NCBI GenBank assembly: GCA_046351595.1
Contig: JAXLYE010000002.1
Location: forward strand, 1,178,001 to 1,242,000
Reading direction: 5' to 3'
DNA length: 64,000 nt
DNA from: JAXLYE01 sp046351595
Lineage (GTDB): Bacteria > Myxococcota_A > Polyangia > Palsa-1104 > JAEUJZ01
Below, in pieces: positions 40,716-49,705 of this stretch; position 1 is the first letter of the stretch; every line of letters starts with the position of its first letter. The notes under the pieces were generated by a model. It was not told where the DNA came from. It did not search any database and saw only the letters and a program-made list of their open reading frames with translations. A program made the position numbers and the translations under genes.

Positions 40716-41819
40716 ATGGCCGCCGCGGTCCCGTGGATTGAACAGCGACGGTTTTTGTCTGTTTTTACCTTTTTATTACTGCTGCCTTCGCCTGCTTTTA
40801 CTAGTCCGGCCAGGGTCCGGCCGCCGACCGCCCGACCGGCCGCCCCATCGGCCCGCGCCGACCGGCCTTCCCCGTCGCTGCCGGCCGCCTCTCTGGGGCC
40901 GGGGGCGCGCTCGCCGGCGCTGCAGCCGTTTTCGGCGGACTCGCCGTGGAATACGCCGCTCGGTCAGGGCGCCGAGCTCGAGCCGCCCGAGGCGCCGTGC
41001 ACGCAGGCGCTGCGCGACCCGCAGGCCACAAGCGACCTCAACGCCGCCGAGTGGAGCCACCCGATCCACCAGGCGCGCCCGACCGACCCGCTGGTGCGCA
41101 TCTTCGTCGACGGCGAGCTCAAGGCGAAGGTGCGGGTGCCGGCCGACGCCCAGCCGGCGCTGCCGCGCTCGCGCGACAGCGACGGCCACCTGCACATCCT
41201 CGATCCGAGCGGGCGCTGGGTCGACGAGCTGTGGCGCGCCCGCCGCAACAAAGACGGCAGCCTGGTCGCCCAGGCCTACCACCGCAACGACCTGTACGGA
41301 CCCGGCATCGAGAAGGGCGGGGTGCGGGCCTATGGCGGCAGCGCCATCGCCGGGCTGATCCGGCGCGGCGAGCTCGCCGCCGGCATCCGCCACGCCCTGG
41401 CCCTGGCGCTGCCGCGGCGGCTGCAGAAGCGCGGCCCGGTCTGGCCGGCGACCCTGGAGGACGACGGCGCCGAGGCGGACTACCGCGGCGCCGTGCCGAT
41501 GGGCCAGCTCGTGGCGCTGCCGCGCGACCTCGACCTCAAGGGCCTGGGCCTCGGGCCGCAGGGCCTCCTGCTCGGGCGGGCGCTGCAGGACTTCGGCGCC
41601 TACGACGTCGACTCCTCGGGCGACATCAGCTTATACGCCGAGCCCGCCGCCGAGGACGAGCTGGGCACCGCCCGCGCCGACTGGGCCAAGCTGCGTCTTT
41701 TAATACGGTGCGTGCGCAACAGCGGCAAGGGGGCGGCCGGCGGTCCGGGCGCGCGGGTGGCGCCGGCGGTGCAGCCGCTGGGGGCGGCGCCAGCGGCGGC
41801 GGGAGCGGCGGGGCCCTAG
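40716..41819 (+). CDS. Secreted protein of unknown function
   Basis: A 367-residue exported protein: hydrophobic signal (LSVFTFLLLLPSPAF), a Pro/Ala/Arg-rich linker, then a globular domain starting FSADSPWNTPLG. Notable segments are DSDGHLHILDPSGRWVDELW, RAYGGSAIAGLIR and DLDLKGLGLGPQG. The PWNxP start and the G-S-A-I-A-G-L-I-R run recall secreted carbohydrate- or surface-active proteins of unknown function. The C-terminal 30 residues are Ala/Gly/Pro-rich. The ATG at 40716 follows a strong AAGGAGG box. The signal-coding part is clearly richer in T than its surroundings. Confidence 0.75.
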   Translation: MAAAVPWIEQRRFLSVFTFLLLLPSPAFTSPARVRPPTARPAAPSARADRPSPSLPAASLGPGARSPALQPFSADSPWNTPLGQGAELEPPEAPCTQALRDPQATSDLNAAEWSHPIHQARPTDPLVRIFVDGELKAKVRVPADAQPALPRSRDSDGHLHILDPSGRWVDELWRARRNKDGSLVAQAYHRNDLYGPGIEKGGVRAYGGSAIAGLIRRGELAAGIRHALALALPRRLQKRGPVWPATLEDDGAEADYRGAVPMGQLVALPRDLDLKGLGLGPQGLLLGRALQDFGAYDVDSSGDISLYAEPAAEDELGTARADWAKLRLLIRCVRNSGKGAAGGPGARVAPAVQPLGAAPAAAGAAGP

Positions 41820-42263
41820 GGCGGCTGGCCGAGGCGGGAGCAGACGTCGCTTCAGCCCGGTGCAGGGTGCCAGCCAGGGGCGCAAGAGCTGGCGCCCCCG
41901 TTTGTCACGTGCAGGATCGGAGCGCAAGAGCTGGCGCCCCCGTTTGTCGCGTGCAGGACGGGGCGCAAGAGCTGGCGCCCCCGTTTGTCGCGTGCAGGAC
42001 GGGGCGCAAGAGCTGGCGCCCCCGTTTGTCACGTGCAGGACCGGGGCGCAAGAGCTGGCGCCCCCGTTTGTCACGTGCAGGACCGGGGCGCAAGAGCTGG
42101 CGCCCCCGTTTGTCGCGTGCAGGACGGGGCGCAAGAGCTGGCGCCCCCATTTGTCACGTGCAGGACCGGGGCGCAAGAGCTGGCGCCCGCCTTGGGGGTT
42201 TGCAGGCCCGACCAGACCCCGGGACGGCGAGCCGTCAGCCGGCGGGCCGGAGCGCGCCTCCGC
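41820..42263. other. Gene-free region carrying the hairpin repeat array
   Basis: A 444-nt spacer between the convergent secreted-protein and coiled-coil genes. It consists largely of the 41/42-bp tandem array annotated separately, with short unique flanks. No gene is supported: the open frames across it are products of the repeat. Confidence 0.7.
41880..42206. repeat. 41/42-bp tandem array of potential hairpins, eight units
   Basis: Units start at 41880, 41922, 41963, 42004, 42046, 42088, 42129 and 42171; the last is truncated and divergent. Each unit carries GGGGCGC-AAGAGCTG-GCGCCCC (6-7 bp stem, 8-nt loop) followed by GTTTGTCACGTGCAGGAC or a variant. Two linked subtypes alternate: one with TCACGTG and GGACCGGG (42 bp), the other with TCGCGTG and GGACGGG (41 bp). 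There are no spacers between units, so it is not a CRISPR array. It lies between the stop codons of two convergent genes. Confidence 0.93.
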
Positions 42264-43136
42264 TCACTCCTTGTCCAGCTCGTCCTCCAGCTCCTTGATC
42301 CGGCCCACGAGCTCCTTGCTGGCTTGCTTGAGGGTAACGAGCTCGGCCTTTTGGGCCGCACGCTTCTTGTCGGCCTCCTGCTCGGCCTGCGCCTCGGCCT
42401 CCAGCTCGGCCAGGGCGGTGCGCGCTTCCTTCACCTCGTCTTCGCGCGCGGCCAGCTCGGCGCGGGCGCGGGCCAGGGTGAGCAGCGGGCGGTGGCGCCG
42501 GCTCTTGAGGAACAGCCCCTCGGTGGGGTCGACGCCGGTCTCCTTGGCCTGGCGCGTGGCCTCGGAGAAGATGTCGTGGAACACGAGGTTCACCTGCTTG
42601 ACCAGCTGCGCGTGCGTGCCGGAGCGGAAGGCGGCGAGCTCGGTCTCGGCGCCGGTCAGGGCCTTGATCGCGTCGTCCGCGGCCTTCACCGCGGCCTCGA
42701 CCGACGGGGCCAGGTCCTTCAGGGGCTGCAGCGTCAGCGTCGCGAGGTACTTGGGCCACAGCCGCATCGCCCGGAGCTGGTCATTTAAGATCGGTTTTAT
42801 GAAGGCGCTGACGGGATCCTGGCCGAACAGCGTCTGGCGGACCTCGGTGCGCAGCGGGCCCACGTAGTTTCTGGTGAGGACCTCGGCCTTGCGGGCCAGG
42901 GTGTTGAGCTCGATGTCGGTGATGTCGACGACGGCCTCGGCATCGGCGACCGCGTCGAGCAGCTTCTGCTCGGTGGCGAAGGCGGGATCGATCTCTTCCT
43001 TCAACAGCGTCGCGAGCTGGGTGCCCAGGGTCTTTGCCCAGGGATAGGGGTGGATCCGCAGCTTGAGCAGGGTGTGGCGCACGTACAGGCGCAGCTTGGC
43101 GAGCGGCAGCTTGAGGTCCAGGTTCGGCGCGGCCAT
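42264..43136 (-). CDS. Helical coiled-coil protein, unknown function
   Basis: A 290-residue cytosolic protein without signal or membrane segments. The N-terminal two thirds are helical with no recognised motif (KLPLAKLRLYVRHTLLKLR at the start). The last 75 residues, rich in Glu, Ala and Lys (ARAELAAREDEVKEARTALA), form a probable coiled coil. A GAGGGAGGACC ribosome-binding site precedes the ATG. The family is not recognised. Confidence 0.75.
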   Translation of the reverse strand: MAAPNLDLKLPLAKLRLYVRHTLLKLRIHPYPWAKTLGTQLATLLKEEIDPAFATEQKLLDAVADAEAVVDITDIELNTLARKAEVLTRNYVGPLRTEVRQTLFGQDPVSAFIKPILNDQLRAMRLWPKYLATLTLQPLKDLAPSVEAAVKAADDAIKALTGAETELAAFRSGTHAQLVKQVNLVFHDIFSEATRQAKETGVDPTEGLFLKSRRHRPLLTLARARAELAAREDEVKEARTALAELEAEAQAEQEADKKRAAQKAELVTLKQASKELVGRIKELEDELDKE

Positions 43137-43305
43137 GAGGTCCTCCCTCGGGGAATCCGTTACCTGGGCGCCACGCTAGCCCGTAACCAAAAAAGGATCA
43201 GCTGGTTTGTTGAGCGGGCGGCCAGCGGGCGCCGGAGCCGGCGCGCGGTTGCCAGCGGTCGGGGGCTGTGGCACGGTCCGGCCGAGATCGGGAGGCTGAC
43301 CCGCC

Positions 43306-44226
43306 ATGGCTCGAGGCAAGACCGCCCCAAACGAACCCATCCCGAGGTCGGCCGCGACCCCCGCGCCGGCGCCGGGCATCGCCGAGCACATGCCGCCGCC
43401 CTCCGAGGAGCACGGGCCCGGGTACACGGTCTGGCACCCGCTGCTCGCGCAGACCCTCGTGCGCCTGCTGCCGTCCTCGGCGCTGGAGGTGCACCCGTTC
43501 GTCAAGCTGGGGACGCTGCCGCTGGAGGCCGACATCATCCTCTTGCGCAAGAGCGCCGAGGCGGACCTGTTGGCGCTGTGCCCGGAGCTCGGCTTCCTCT
43601 TGCGCTTCCTCTCGCACTACCTGCTGATCGAGTACAAGAGCCCGCTCGATCGGCTGACCTGCGACGACTTCGACACGGCGCGGGCCTACGCGATGCTGTG
43701 CAAGCGCAAGTACGGCCTCGTGCACGACGAGCACGTCGCCATGGCGCTGCTGTACTCGCGGGCCGAGCCGGCGTTCTTTGCCACCTGCGCCAGGAACGGC
43801 TATGCCTTCGTCGAGCAGGCGGCCGGGATCCGGGCCTGCGAGGCGCACCCGCTGCGGGTCTACGCGATCGATCTTTTCGCCTATGGCCAGGCGGATCCCG
43901 AGAACCCGATCAACCTCTTCTCGAAGCACTTCCGGACCTACCGACCGACGGACCCGCGCTGGGACGGCCTGCTGTTCCTGCTGCGGGGGGAGATGCGGCA
44001 CATGCAGACGCGACTCAAAGGACAAGCAGAGCTCCAGGCGAGCCTGGACGAGTACATCGATCGAGAGCTGGCGCAGCTGCCGCCGGAGCAGCTGCTGAGG
44101 CACGTGCCGATGGAGGAGAGGCTGAGGGGTGTGCCGGCGGAGGAGAGGCTGAGGGGGCTGTCTGAAGAGGAGCGGCGGCGGCTGCGCGAGCTTCTGGATC
44201 AGCCCGGGCCCAAGCCGCGGTCGTAG
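43306..44226 (+). CDS. PD-(D/E)XK nuclease-fold protein (Rpn/PDDEXK-like)
   Basis: A 306-residue protein. The central part has PLEADIILL followed about 45 residues later by LIEYKSPLDRLT, which fits the D...(E)xK arrangement of restriction-like nucleases. DFDTARAYAMLCK and a VYAIDLFAYGQADPENPINLF stretch follow. The C-terminus carries a repeated MEERLRGVPAEERLRGLSEEER helix, seen in Rpn/YhgA-type putative transposase nucleases. Whether it cuts DNA is not known. No mobile-element ends were found around it. Confidence 0.72.
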   Translation: MARGKTAPNEPIPRSAATPAPAPGIAEHMPPPSEEHGPGYTVWHPLLAQTLVRLLPSSALEVHPFVKLGTLPLEADIILLRKSAEADLLALCPELGFLLRFLSHYLLIEYKSPLDRLTCDDFDTARAYAMLCKRKYGLVHDEHVAMALLYSRAEPAFFATCARNGYAFVEQAAGIRACEAHPLRVYAIDLFAYGQADPENPINLFSKHFRTYRPTDPRWDGLLFLLRGEMRHMQTRLKGQAELQASLDEYIDRELAQLPPEQLLRHVPMEERLRGVPAEERLRGLSEEERRRLRELLDQPGPKPRS

Positions 44227-44266
44227 CTGCAGCGCCGGGGACGACCCGGCAAGGCGGCGCCGCCGC

Positions 44267-45316
<1,050 letters not shown>

Positions 45317-45767
45317 CTCTTCCTCTCCAGTTCATCGATACGAGCGCTGTGCTCGATCCGTTTCGAGGAAGGAACCTGCGGTTCCTCCCTCGGAGCTCCC
45401 TCTTCCCTTGAAGACTGTAATTGTGTCTCGCTGGTGGTTCGGACTGCCCGTGCGCTCAGACCCTAGCGCGCTACAACGGCCGCGTGGGGGGACGAGATGC
45501 ATCGTCTACAGACAACGACGACGCCGCCGGGGAGTGATCCCGACCCGCAAGAGGGGGGGAGCCAGCGGGCCCTAGGCCCCGCGAGGCTCCCTTCTCCATT
45601 TTTCTGCACGTTGTCTGCAGGGCGCACGGACCTCCGCCAAGGCGGACGTTGTACCACGCTAGGGTCTGAGCGCACGGGCGGTCCGAGCTACCGGCGAGAT
45701 CCAAGGACCCGTGAAGGGAGGAGGGAGCCCGAGGGAGGAACCGCTCAGGTTCCTTCCTCGAAGAGTC
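45317..45767. other. Intergenic region filled by the palindromic element
   Basis: A 451-nt spacer upstream of the YchF paralogue and directly after the 96-residue gene. Almost all of it is the nested palindrome at 45362-45762; there is no gene. Confidence 0.75.
45362..45762. repeat. 401-bp nested imperfect palindrome (MITE-like)
   Basis: The two halves are reverse complements in successive blocks: 45362-45378 with 45746-45762 (17/17), 45379-45392 with 45730-45743 (14/14), 45395-45409 with 45714-45728 (14/15), 45446-45468 with 45657-45679 (23/23), 45473-45478 with 45647-45652, and 45509-45517 with 45609-45617. At the centre GGGAGCC (557-563) pairs with GGCTCCC (585-591). Each outer end also folds on itself (AGGAACC/GGTTCCT). 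There is no transposase gene and no clear target-site duplication, so it is either a non-autonomous element or a structured RNA. Confidence 0.9.
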
Positions 45768-46058
45768 CTACCGCGCCGTAAAACCTGTACCGCGAGACTT
45801 AGAAGCATCAGTAGGGCTGAGCTTCAGCGCCTTCACCCCGCCCTGCGCGGCTGCATAAACCTTCTCGCCCTTCTGCGTCTCGAACAGCAAAAAATCAGCG
45901 TTGGCGGTGACCCGCCGGACCTTGGCGACCTGGAGCGCCTCGTGCCCCATGTCGAGCAGCACCGTCAGCTCCACGTCGTCGCCGATGAGAAAGCTGTCGC
46001 CCTCGCGGCGGACGCTCGGCTCGGCGCCGAGGATCTTGTTCAAAAGGTCGGTCTTCAT
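45768..46058 (-). CDS. Small protein of unknown function (96 aa)
   Basis: A 96-residue soluble protein, MKTDLLNKILG onward, with mixed alpha/beta character (EGDSFLIGDDVELTVLLDMG, then VRRVTANADFLLFET). It has no signal peptide or known motif. The ATG follows an AAGGAG box, and the base composition is like that of its neighbours, so it is probably a real gene. Its stop codon lies 5 nt from the right end of the 401-bp palindrome, so the end of its mRNA would run into that structure. Confidence 0.72.
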   Translation of the reverse strand: MKTDLLNKILGAEPSVRREGDSFLIGDDVELTVLLDMGHEALQVAKVRRVTANADFLLFETQKGEKVYAAAQGGVKALKLSPTDASKSRGTGFTAR

Positions 46059-46379
46059 CGCGCTCCTTCTCGGGGTTTTTACTGCGGGGCCGGCGTCGCC
46101 TTGCACCTTCGGCCTTGCACCTTGCACCTTGCACCTTCCGCCTTTGCGGCCGGCCCGCGCCTTTGGCGCATGGTAGCAAAAGCCGAGCAAAGCGGGCTGG
46201 CTAGGCGGGCGAAACCGCTTCACAAAGCCCCCTGAGATGAGGCACTGTGCCCAGGTCGGAAGAGCCGGCGGACGGCCCGGGCCGCGCGCGCGCGCGGGCG
46301 CCAGCCGGCTGACCGACGGCACGCAGGCAAGGTCTTCACGAACGAGAGCAGCCCAGAACCAGACCTGGAGGATGCGGGA
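46059..46379. other. Divergent intergenic region before the EF-G gene
   Basis: A 321-nt spacer between the 96-residue gene and the EF-G-like gene. It holds a short repeat of CCTTGCA (46099-46105, then three contiguous copies at 46113-46133) and a GC-alternating patch near 46290. The EF-G ribosome-binding site GGAGG lies at its right end. I found no convincing promoter pair. Confidence 0.45.
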
Positions 46380-48464
46380 ATGCGCACGTACAGCGAGGCG
46401 GACATTCGGGATGTGGCACTCATCGGGCACGGTGGCGCTGGGAAGACTTCGCTGGGAGAGGCGGTCCTGTTCGACAGCAAGGCGGTGACCCGCCTGGGCC
46501 GCGTGGATGAAGAGACCTCGAACCTCGACAGCGAGCCCGAGGAGAAGAAGCGCCGCGGCACCATCAACCCGCACGTCGCTTCGATCGAGTGGCAGAAGTC
46601 CAAGATCAACCTGATCGACACCAGCGGCCAGGGCGACTTCCAGGTCGACACGATGATCGCGCTCGGCGCCGCCGACAGCGCGGTGTGCGTGATCTCGGCC
46701 TCGGACGGCGTGCAGGTCTACACCGAGAAGACCTGGGAAGAGGCCGAGCGCCTGGGGCTGCCGCGCCTGATCTTCATCAACAAGATGGACCGCGAGCGCG
46801 CGGACTTCGCGCACGTGGTCGAGCAGGCGCAGCGCGTGCTGTCGCCGAAGATTACTGCGCTCACGCTGCCGATCGGTGCCGAGAGCAGCTTCAGCGGCGT
46901 GGTCGACCTGGTCACGCAGAAGGCCTACAGCTTCTCCGAGGACGGGCGCGACGTCGTAGCGGGCGAGGTGCCGGACGAGCTCAAGGCCGAGGTGTCTGCG
47001 CAGCGCGACAAGCTGATCGAAGAGGTCGCGGGCTCGGACGACGACCTGATGGCCAGTTTCTTTGACGCCGGCACGCTGACGGACGAGGAGCTGGCCGACG
47101 GCCTGCGCAAGGCCGTGCAGAGCGGCAAGCTGTTCCCGGTGCTGTGCGGCTCGGCGGTGCTGAACCGCGGCGTGCAGACGCTGCTCGACGCGGTGGTGCA
47201 GCTCTTGCCGCCGGCGGCGCTGGGCAACCCGCGCAGCGGCACCGGCAAGGGCGGCGCCGAGGTCCGGCGCAACCCCAAGTCGGGCGAGGCGTTCTCGGGC
47301 TACATCTTCAAGGTCATCCCGTCCGAGGTCGGCAAGATGGCGCTCCTGCGCGTCATCAGCGGCAAGCTGTCGGCCGACTCGACGGTGTGGAACGCGTCGC
47401 AAGAGAAGTCCGAGCGCCTCGGCCAGCTCTACATCCTGACCCCGGGCAAGCGCACCACCACGACCGAGGCCTTCCCCGGCGACATCGTCGGCCTGGCCAA
47501 GCTCAAGGTGACGCGCACCGGCGACACGATGTGCGAAGAGAAGGACCCGGTGAAGTTCGCGGCGCCGGCCGTGCCGGCCCCGGTCGTGCGCTACTCGATC
47601 CGCATCAAGGGCAAGGCCGACGAGGCCAAGCTCGCGCAGAAGCTGCACGACATCCAGGAAGAGGACATCGCGCTCATCGTCGAGCACGACCCGACGACGA
47701 AGGAGACGCTGATCGGCGGCAGCGGCCCGGTGCACATCGAGAGCAGCATGGACAAGCTGCGCCGCGCCGGCGTCGAGGTCGAGCTCGCGCCGCCGCGCAT
47801 CCCGTACCTGGAGACGATCCGCGGCCGCGCCAAGAACGTCGAGGGCAAGCACAAGAAACAGACCGGCGGCAAGGGCCAGTTCGGCGTCTGCTACCTGGAC
47901 GTCGAGGCGGCGCCGCGCGGCTCGGGCCTGATCTTCGAGGACGCCATCGTCGGCGGCTCGATCCCGCGGCAGTTCATCCCGTCGGTCGAGAAGGGCATCA
48001 AGGAGCGCATGACCCGCGGCGGCCTCGCCGGCTACCCGATCACCGACGTCAAGGTCCGCGTCTTCGACGGCAAGTACCACGACGTCGACAGCGACTCGCG
48101 CAGCTTCGAGATGGCCGGCAGCAAGGGCTTCATGCTCGCCTTCAAGCAGTCGCAGCCGGTGCTGCTCGAGCCGTACATGAAGATCGAGGTGGTCTGTCCC
48201 GAGGAAACCATGGGCTCGGTCATCGGCGACCTGAACAACCGCCGCGCGCACATCGCGGGCATGGACGCAAAGGGCAAGAACCAGATCGTCAAGGCGACGA
48301 TCCCGATGTCCGAGACGCTCGACTACTCGGCGTTCCTGCGCTCGGCGACGGGCGGGCGCGGCAGCTTCGCGCTCGAGACCTCGCACTTCGAGGAGATGCC
48401 GCAGCACCTGGCCGACAAGGTCATCGCCTCGGCCAAGAAGACCGTCGAAGAGGACGAGGAATAG
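46380..48464 (+). CDS. Elongation factor G-like GTPase (EF-G2 type)
   Basis: A 694-residue translational GTPase with the five-domain EF-G layout. The P-loop is GHGGAGKT (residues 16-23), the switch I Thr lies in RRGTI, NKMD is at 134-137, domain II follows near residue 290, and the C-terminus has the EF-G domain IV-V segments (GGSIPRQFIPSVEKGI, MEPYMKIEVVCPEE-like). In G3 the usual DTPGH is DTSGQ, so the catalytic His is replaced by Gln84. This matches EF-G paralogues (EF-G2) that have altered GTPase centres; their role is not settled. It is followed after 11 nt by a small secreted protein gene. Confidence 0.92.
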   Translation: MRTYSEADIRDVALIGHGGAGKTSLGEAVLFDSKAVTRLGRVDEETSNLDSEPEEKKRRGTINPHVASIEWQKSKINLIDTSGQGDFQVDTMIALGAADSAVCVISASDGVQVYTEKTWEEAERLGLPRLIFINKMDRERADFAHVVEQAQRVLSPKITALTLPIGAESSFSGVVDLVTQKAYSFSEDGRDVVAGEVPDELKAEVSAQRDKLIEEVAGSDDDLMASFFDAGTLTDEELADGLRKAVQSGKLFPVLCGSAVLNRGVQTLLDAVVQLLPPAALGNPRSGTGKGGAEVRRNPKSGEAFSGYIFKVIPSEVGKMALLRVISGKLSADSTVWNASQEKSERLGQLYILTPGKRTTTTEAFPGDIVGLAKLKVTRTGDTMCEEKDPVKFAAPAVPAPVVRYSIRIKGKADEAKLAQKLHDIQEEDIALIVEHDPTTKETLIGGSGPVHIESSMDKLRRAGVEVELAPPRIPYLETIRGRAKNVEGKHKKQTGGKGQFGVCYLDVEAAPRGSGLIFEDAIVGGSIPRQFIPSVEKGIKERMTRGGLAGYPITDVKVRVFDGKYHDVDSDSRSFEMAGSKGFMLAFKQSQPVLLEPYMKIEVVCPEETMGSVIGDLNNRRAHIAGMDAKGKNQIVKATIPMSETLDYSAFLRSATGGRGSFALETSHFEEMPQHLADKVIASAKKTVEEDEE

Positions 48465-48475
48465 GAGGAGCGGTC

Positions 48476-48688
48476 ATGAGCACGACGAAGCAGATCACGA
48501 AGATCGGGACCGCGGCGCTGCTGGCGCTGCTGCTGGGGGCGCCGGCCACGGGCCTTGCGGACAAGGCGCCGCCGCCGAAGAAGGACGACGCGGGCAAGGA
48601 GTCGGGTCGGGACGCCAAGAAGGACGCGAAGAAGGACGCGAAGAAAGAGGCCAAGAAGGACGCGCCGCCGCCTCCGGCCGGCTGGTAG
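48476..48688 (+). CDS. Small secreted Lys/Asp-rich protein (70 aa)
   Basis: A 70-residue exported peptide: signal MSTTKQITKIGTAALLALLL with cleavage near GLA-DKA, then a mature tail of repeated DAKKDAKKEAKKDA and PPPP. The ATG has a strong AGGAGGAG ribosome-binding site 5 nt upstream and follows the EF-G stop by 11 nt, so it is probably co-transcribed. The highly charged, low-complexity mature part has no recognised fold; it may coat or bind acidic or basic polymers. Confidence 0.75.
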   Translation: MSTTKQITKIGTAALLALLLGAPATGLADKAPPPKKDDAGKESGRDAKKDAKKDAKKEAKKDAPPPPAGW

Positions 48689-48704
48689 CACCGGGGGTCC
48701 GCGC

Positions 48705-49304
48705 ATGCCACCACCGGTGCCCGGGCCCGCTGTCGCCGACGACGGCGCGCCCAGGCTCGTCACGCAGCGGCTGCGGCTGCGCGGCTTTCGTGACGAGGAT
48801 CGGGCGCCGTTCGCGGCGCTGAACGCCGATCCCCAGGTCATGGAGCACCTGCCGGCGCCGCTCTCGCCCGAGGAGAGCGACGCGCTGGTCGGCCGCATCC
48901 GCGCCCACTTCACCGAGCACGGCTTCGGCCTGTGGGCGGTCGAGCTGCTGGCCGCGCCGGGGCCGGGCCCGTTCATCGGCTTCGTCGGGCTGACGCGACC
49001 GGCGTTCTCGGCGCACTTCACCCCGTGCGTCGATCTCGGCTGGCGCCTGGCCCGGTCGCACTGGGGCCACGGCTACGCCACCGAGGCCGCGACCGCCGCC
49101 CTGCGCTTCGGCTTCGAGCAGCTGGGCCTCGACGAGATCGTCGCCCTGACCGTGCCCGAGAACGCTCGCTCGCGGCGGGTGATGGAGCGGCTGGGCATGC
49201 GGCGTGATCCCGCCGACGACTTCGATCACCCGAGCCTGCCCCAAGGGCACCGGCTGCGGCGGCACGTCCTGTACCGCCGTCGACGGCACCCGACCGACGG
49301 GTAG
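48705..49304 (+). CDS. GNAT-family N-acetyltransferase (RimJ/RimL-like)
   Basis: A 199-residue acetyltransferase. It opens TQRLRLRGFRDED, has WAVEL...FIGFVGL strands, the acetyl-CoA site HWGHGYATEA (consensus xxGxGxA), and NARSRRVMERLGM in the C-terminal helix. RimJ/RimL-type proteins acetylate N-termini of ribosomal proteins or small amines; the substrate is not known. It follows the small secreted protein gene by 16 nt, forming an EF-G/secreted peptide/acetyltransferase cluster. Confidence 0.9.
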   Translation: MPPPVPGPAVADDGAPRLVTQRLRLRGFRDEDRAPFAALNADPQVMEHLPAPLSPEESDALVGRIRAHFTEHGFGLWAVELLAAPGPGPFIGFVGLTRPAFSAHFTPCVDLGWRLARSHWGHGYATEAATAALRFGFEQLGLDEIVALTVPENARSRRVMERLGMRRDPADDFDHPSLPQGHRLRRHVLYRRRRHPTDG

Positions 49305-49705
49305 GGCCCACGCGCGCGCGCCGCCCGGCGAGCCGGAACAGGTCGGCGCGCTGCAGCTCGGGCAGTAAACGAACGAGAGAGCACGACAGCGGCCCGCGTC
49401 CGACCGCGAGTGGGCACGACAGCGGCCGTACGGACGCACGCCCGCTGAGCAGACGGCCAGAGCGACCGAAGCGGGCGTGCGCAGCTTGTGCGGAGGGGCG
49501 GCTGAGAAACAGCGGCGGCGGCGAGCCGCAGCGACCTCGGACGCCGGGCGGGGAGGGCGCCCTTTCGCGCGAATTAGGGCAGACCGCGCGACCGCTGACT
49601 TAGAGGGGCGCCTTCGCGCGAAGAGGGCAGACTGCAGCGACTGCGGACGCGGGTGCAGAGGCGCTCCGCCCGTGCGAAGCGGGCGGGGGCCGCGGCGGCG
49701 GTGAG
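49305..49705. other. Gene-free region with paired palindromes
   Basis: About 400 nt between the convergent acetyltransferase and KGG genes, without a supported gene. It contains GCACGACAGCGGCC twice (near 49384 and 49414) and two related blocks of about 40 bp (49555-49595 and 49604-49645), each holding the palindrome TTCGCGCGAA (49564-49573 and 49613-49622) followed by AGGGCAGAC. Confidence 0.6.

Noticed and set aside
41880..42206. CRISPR array
   Set aside because: There are no unique spacers between the units and no cas genes; the units are directly contiguous.
41860..42867. Open frames through the hairpin array encoding repetitive Ala/Gly/Arg/Cys peptides
   Set aside because: The frames exist because the repeat lacks stop codons. 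The mixed 41/42-bp period shifts frame between units, so no consistent repeated peptide is kept.
45768..48407. Long minus-strand frame across the EF-G region
   Set aside because: It is antisense to EF-G, whose motifs are complete. Only the 96-residue gene at its end is supported by a ribosome-binding site.
49477..49704. 75-codon Arg-rich frame between the acetyltransferase and KGG genes
   Set aside because: Low-complexity composition, no ribosome-binding site, and it overlaps the paired palindromes.
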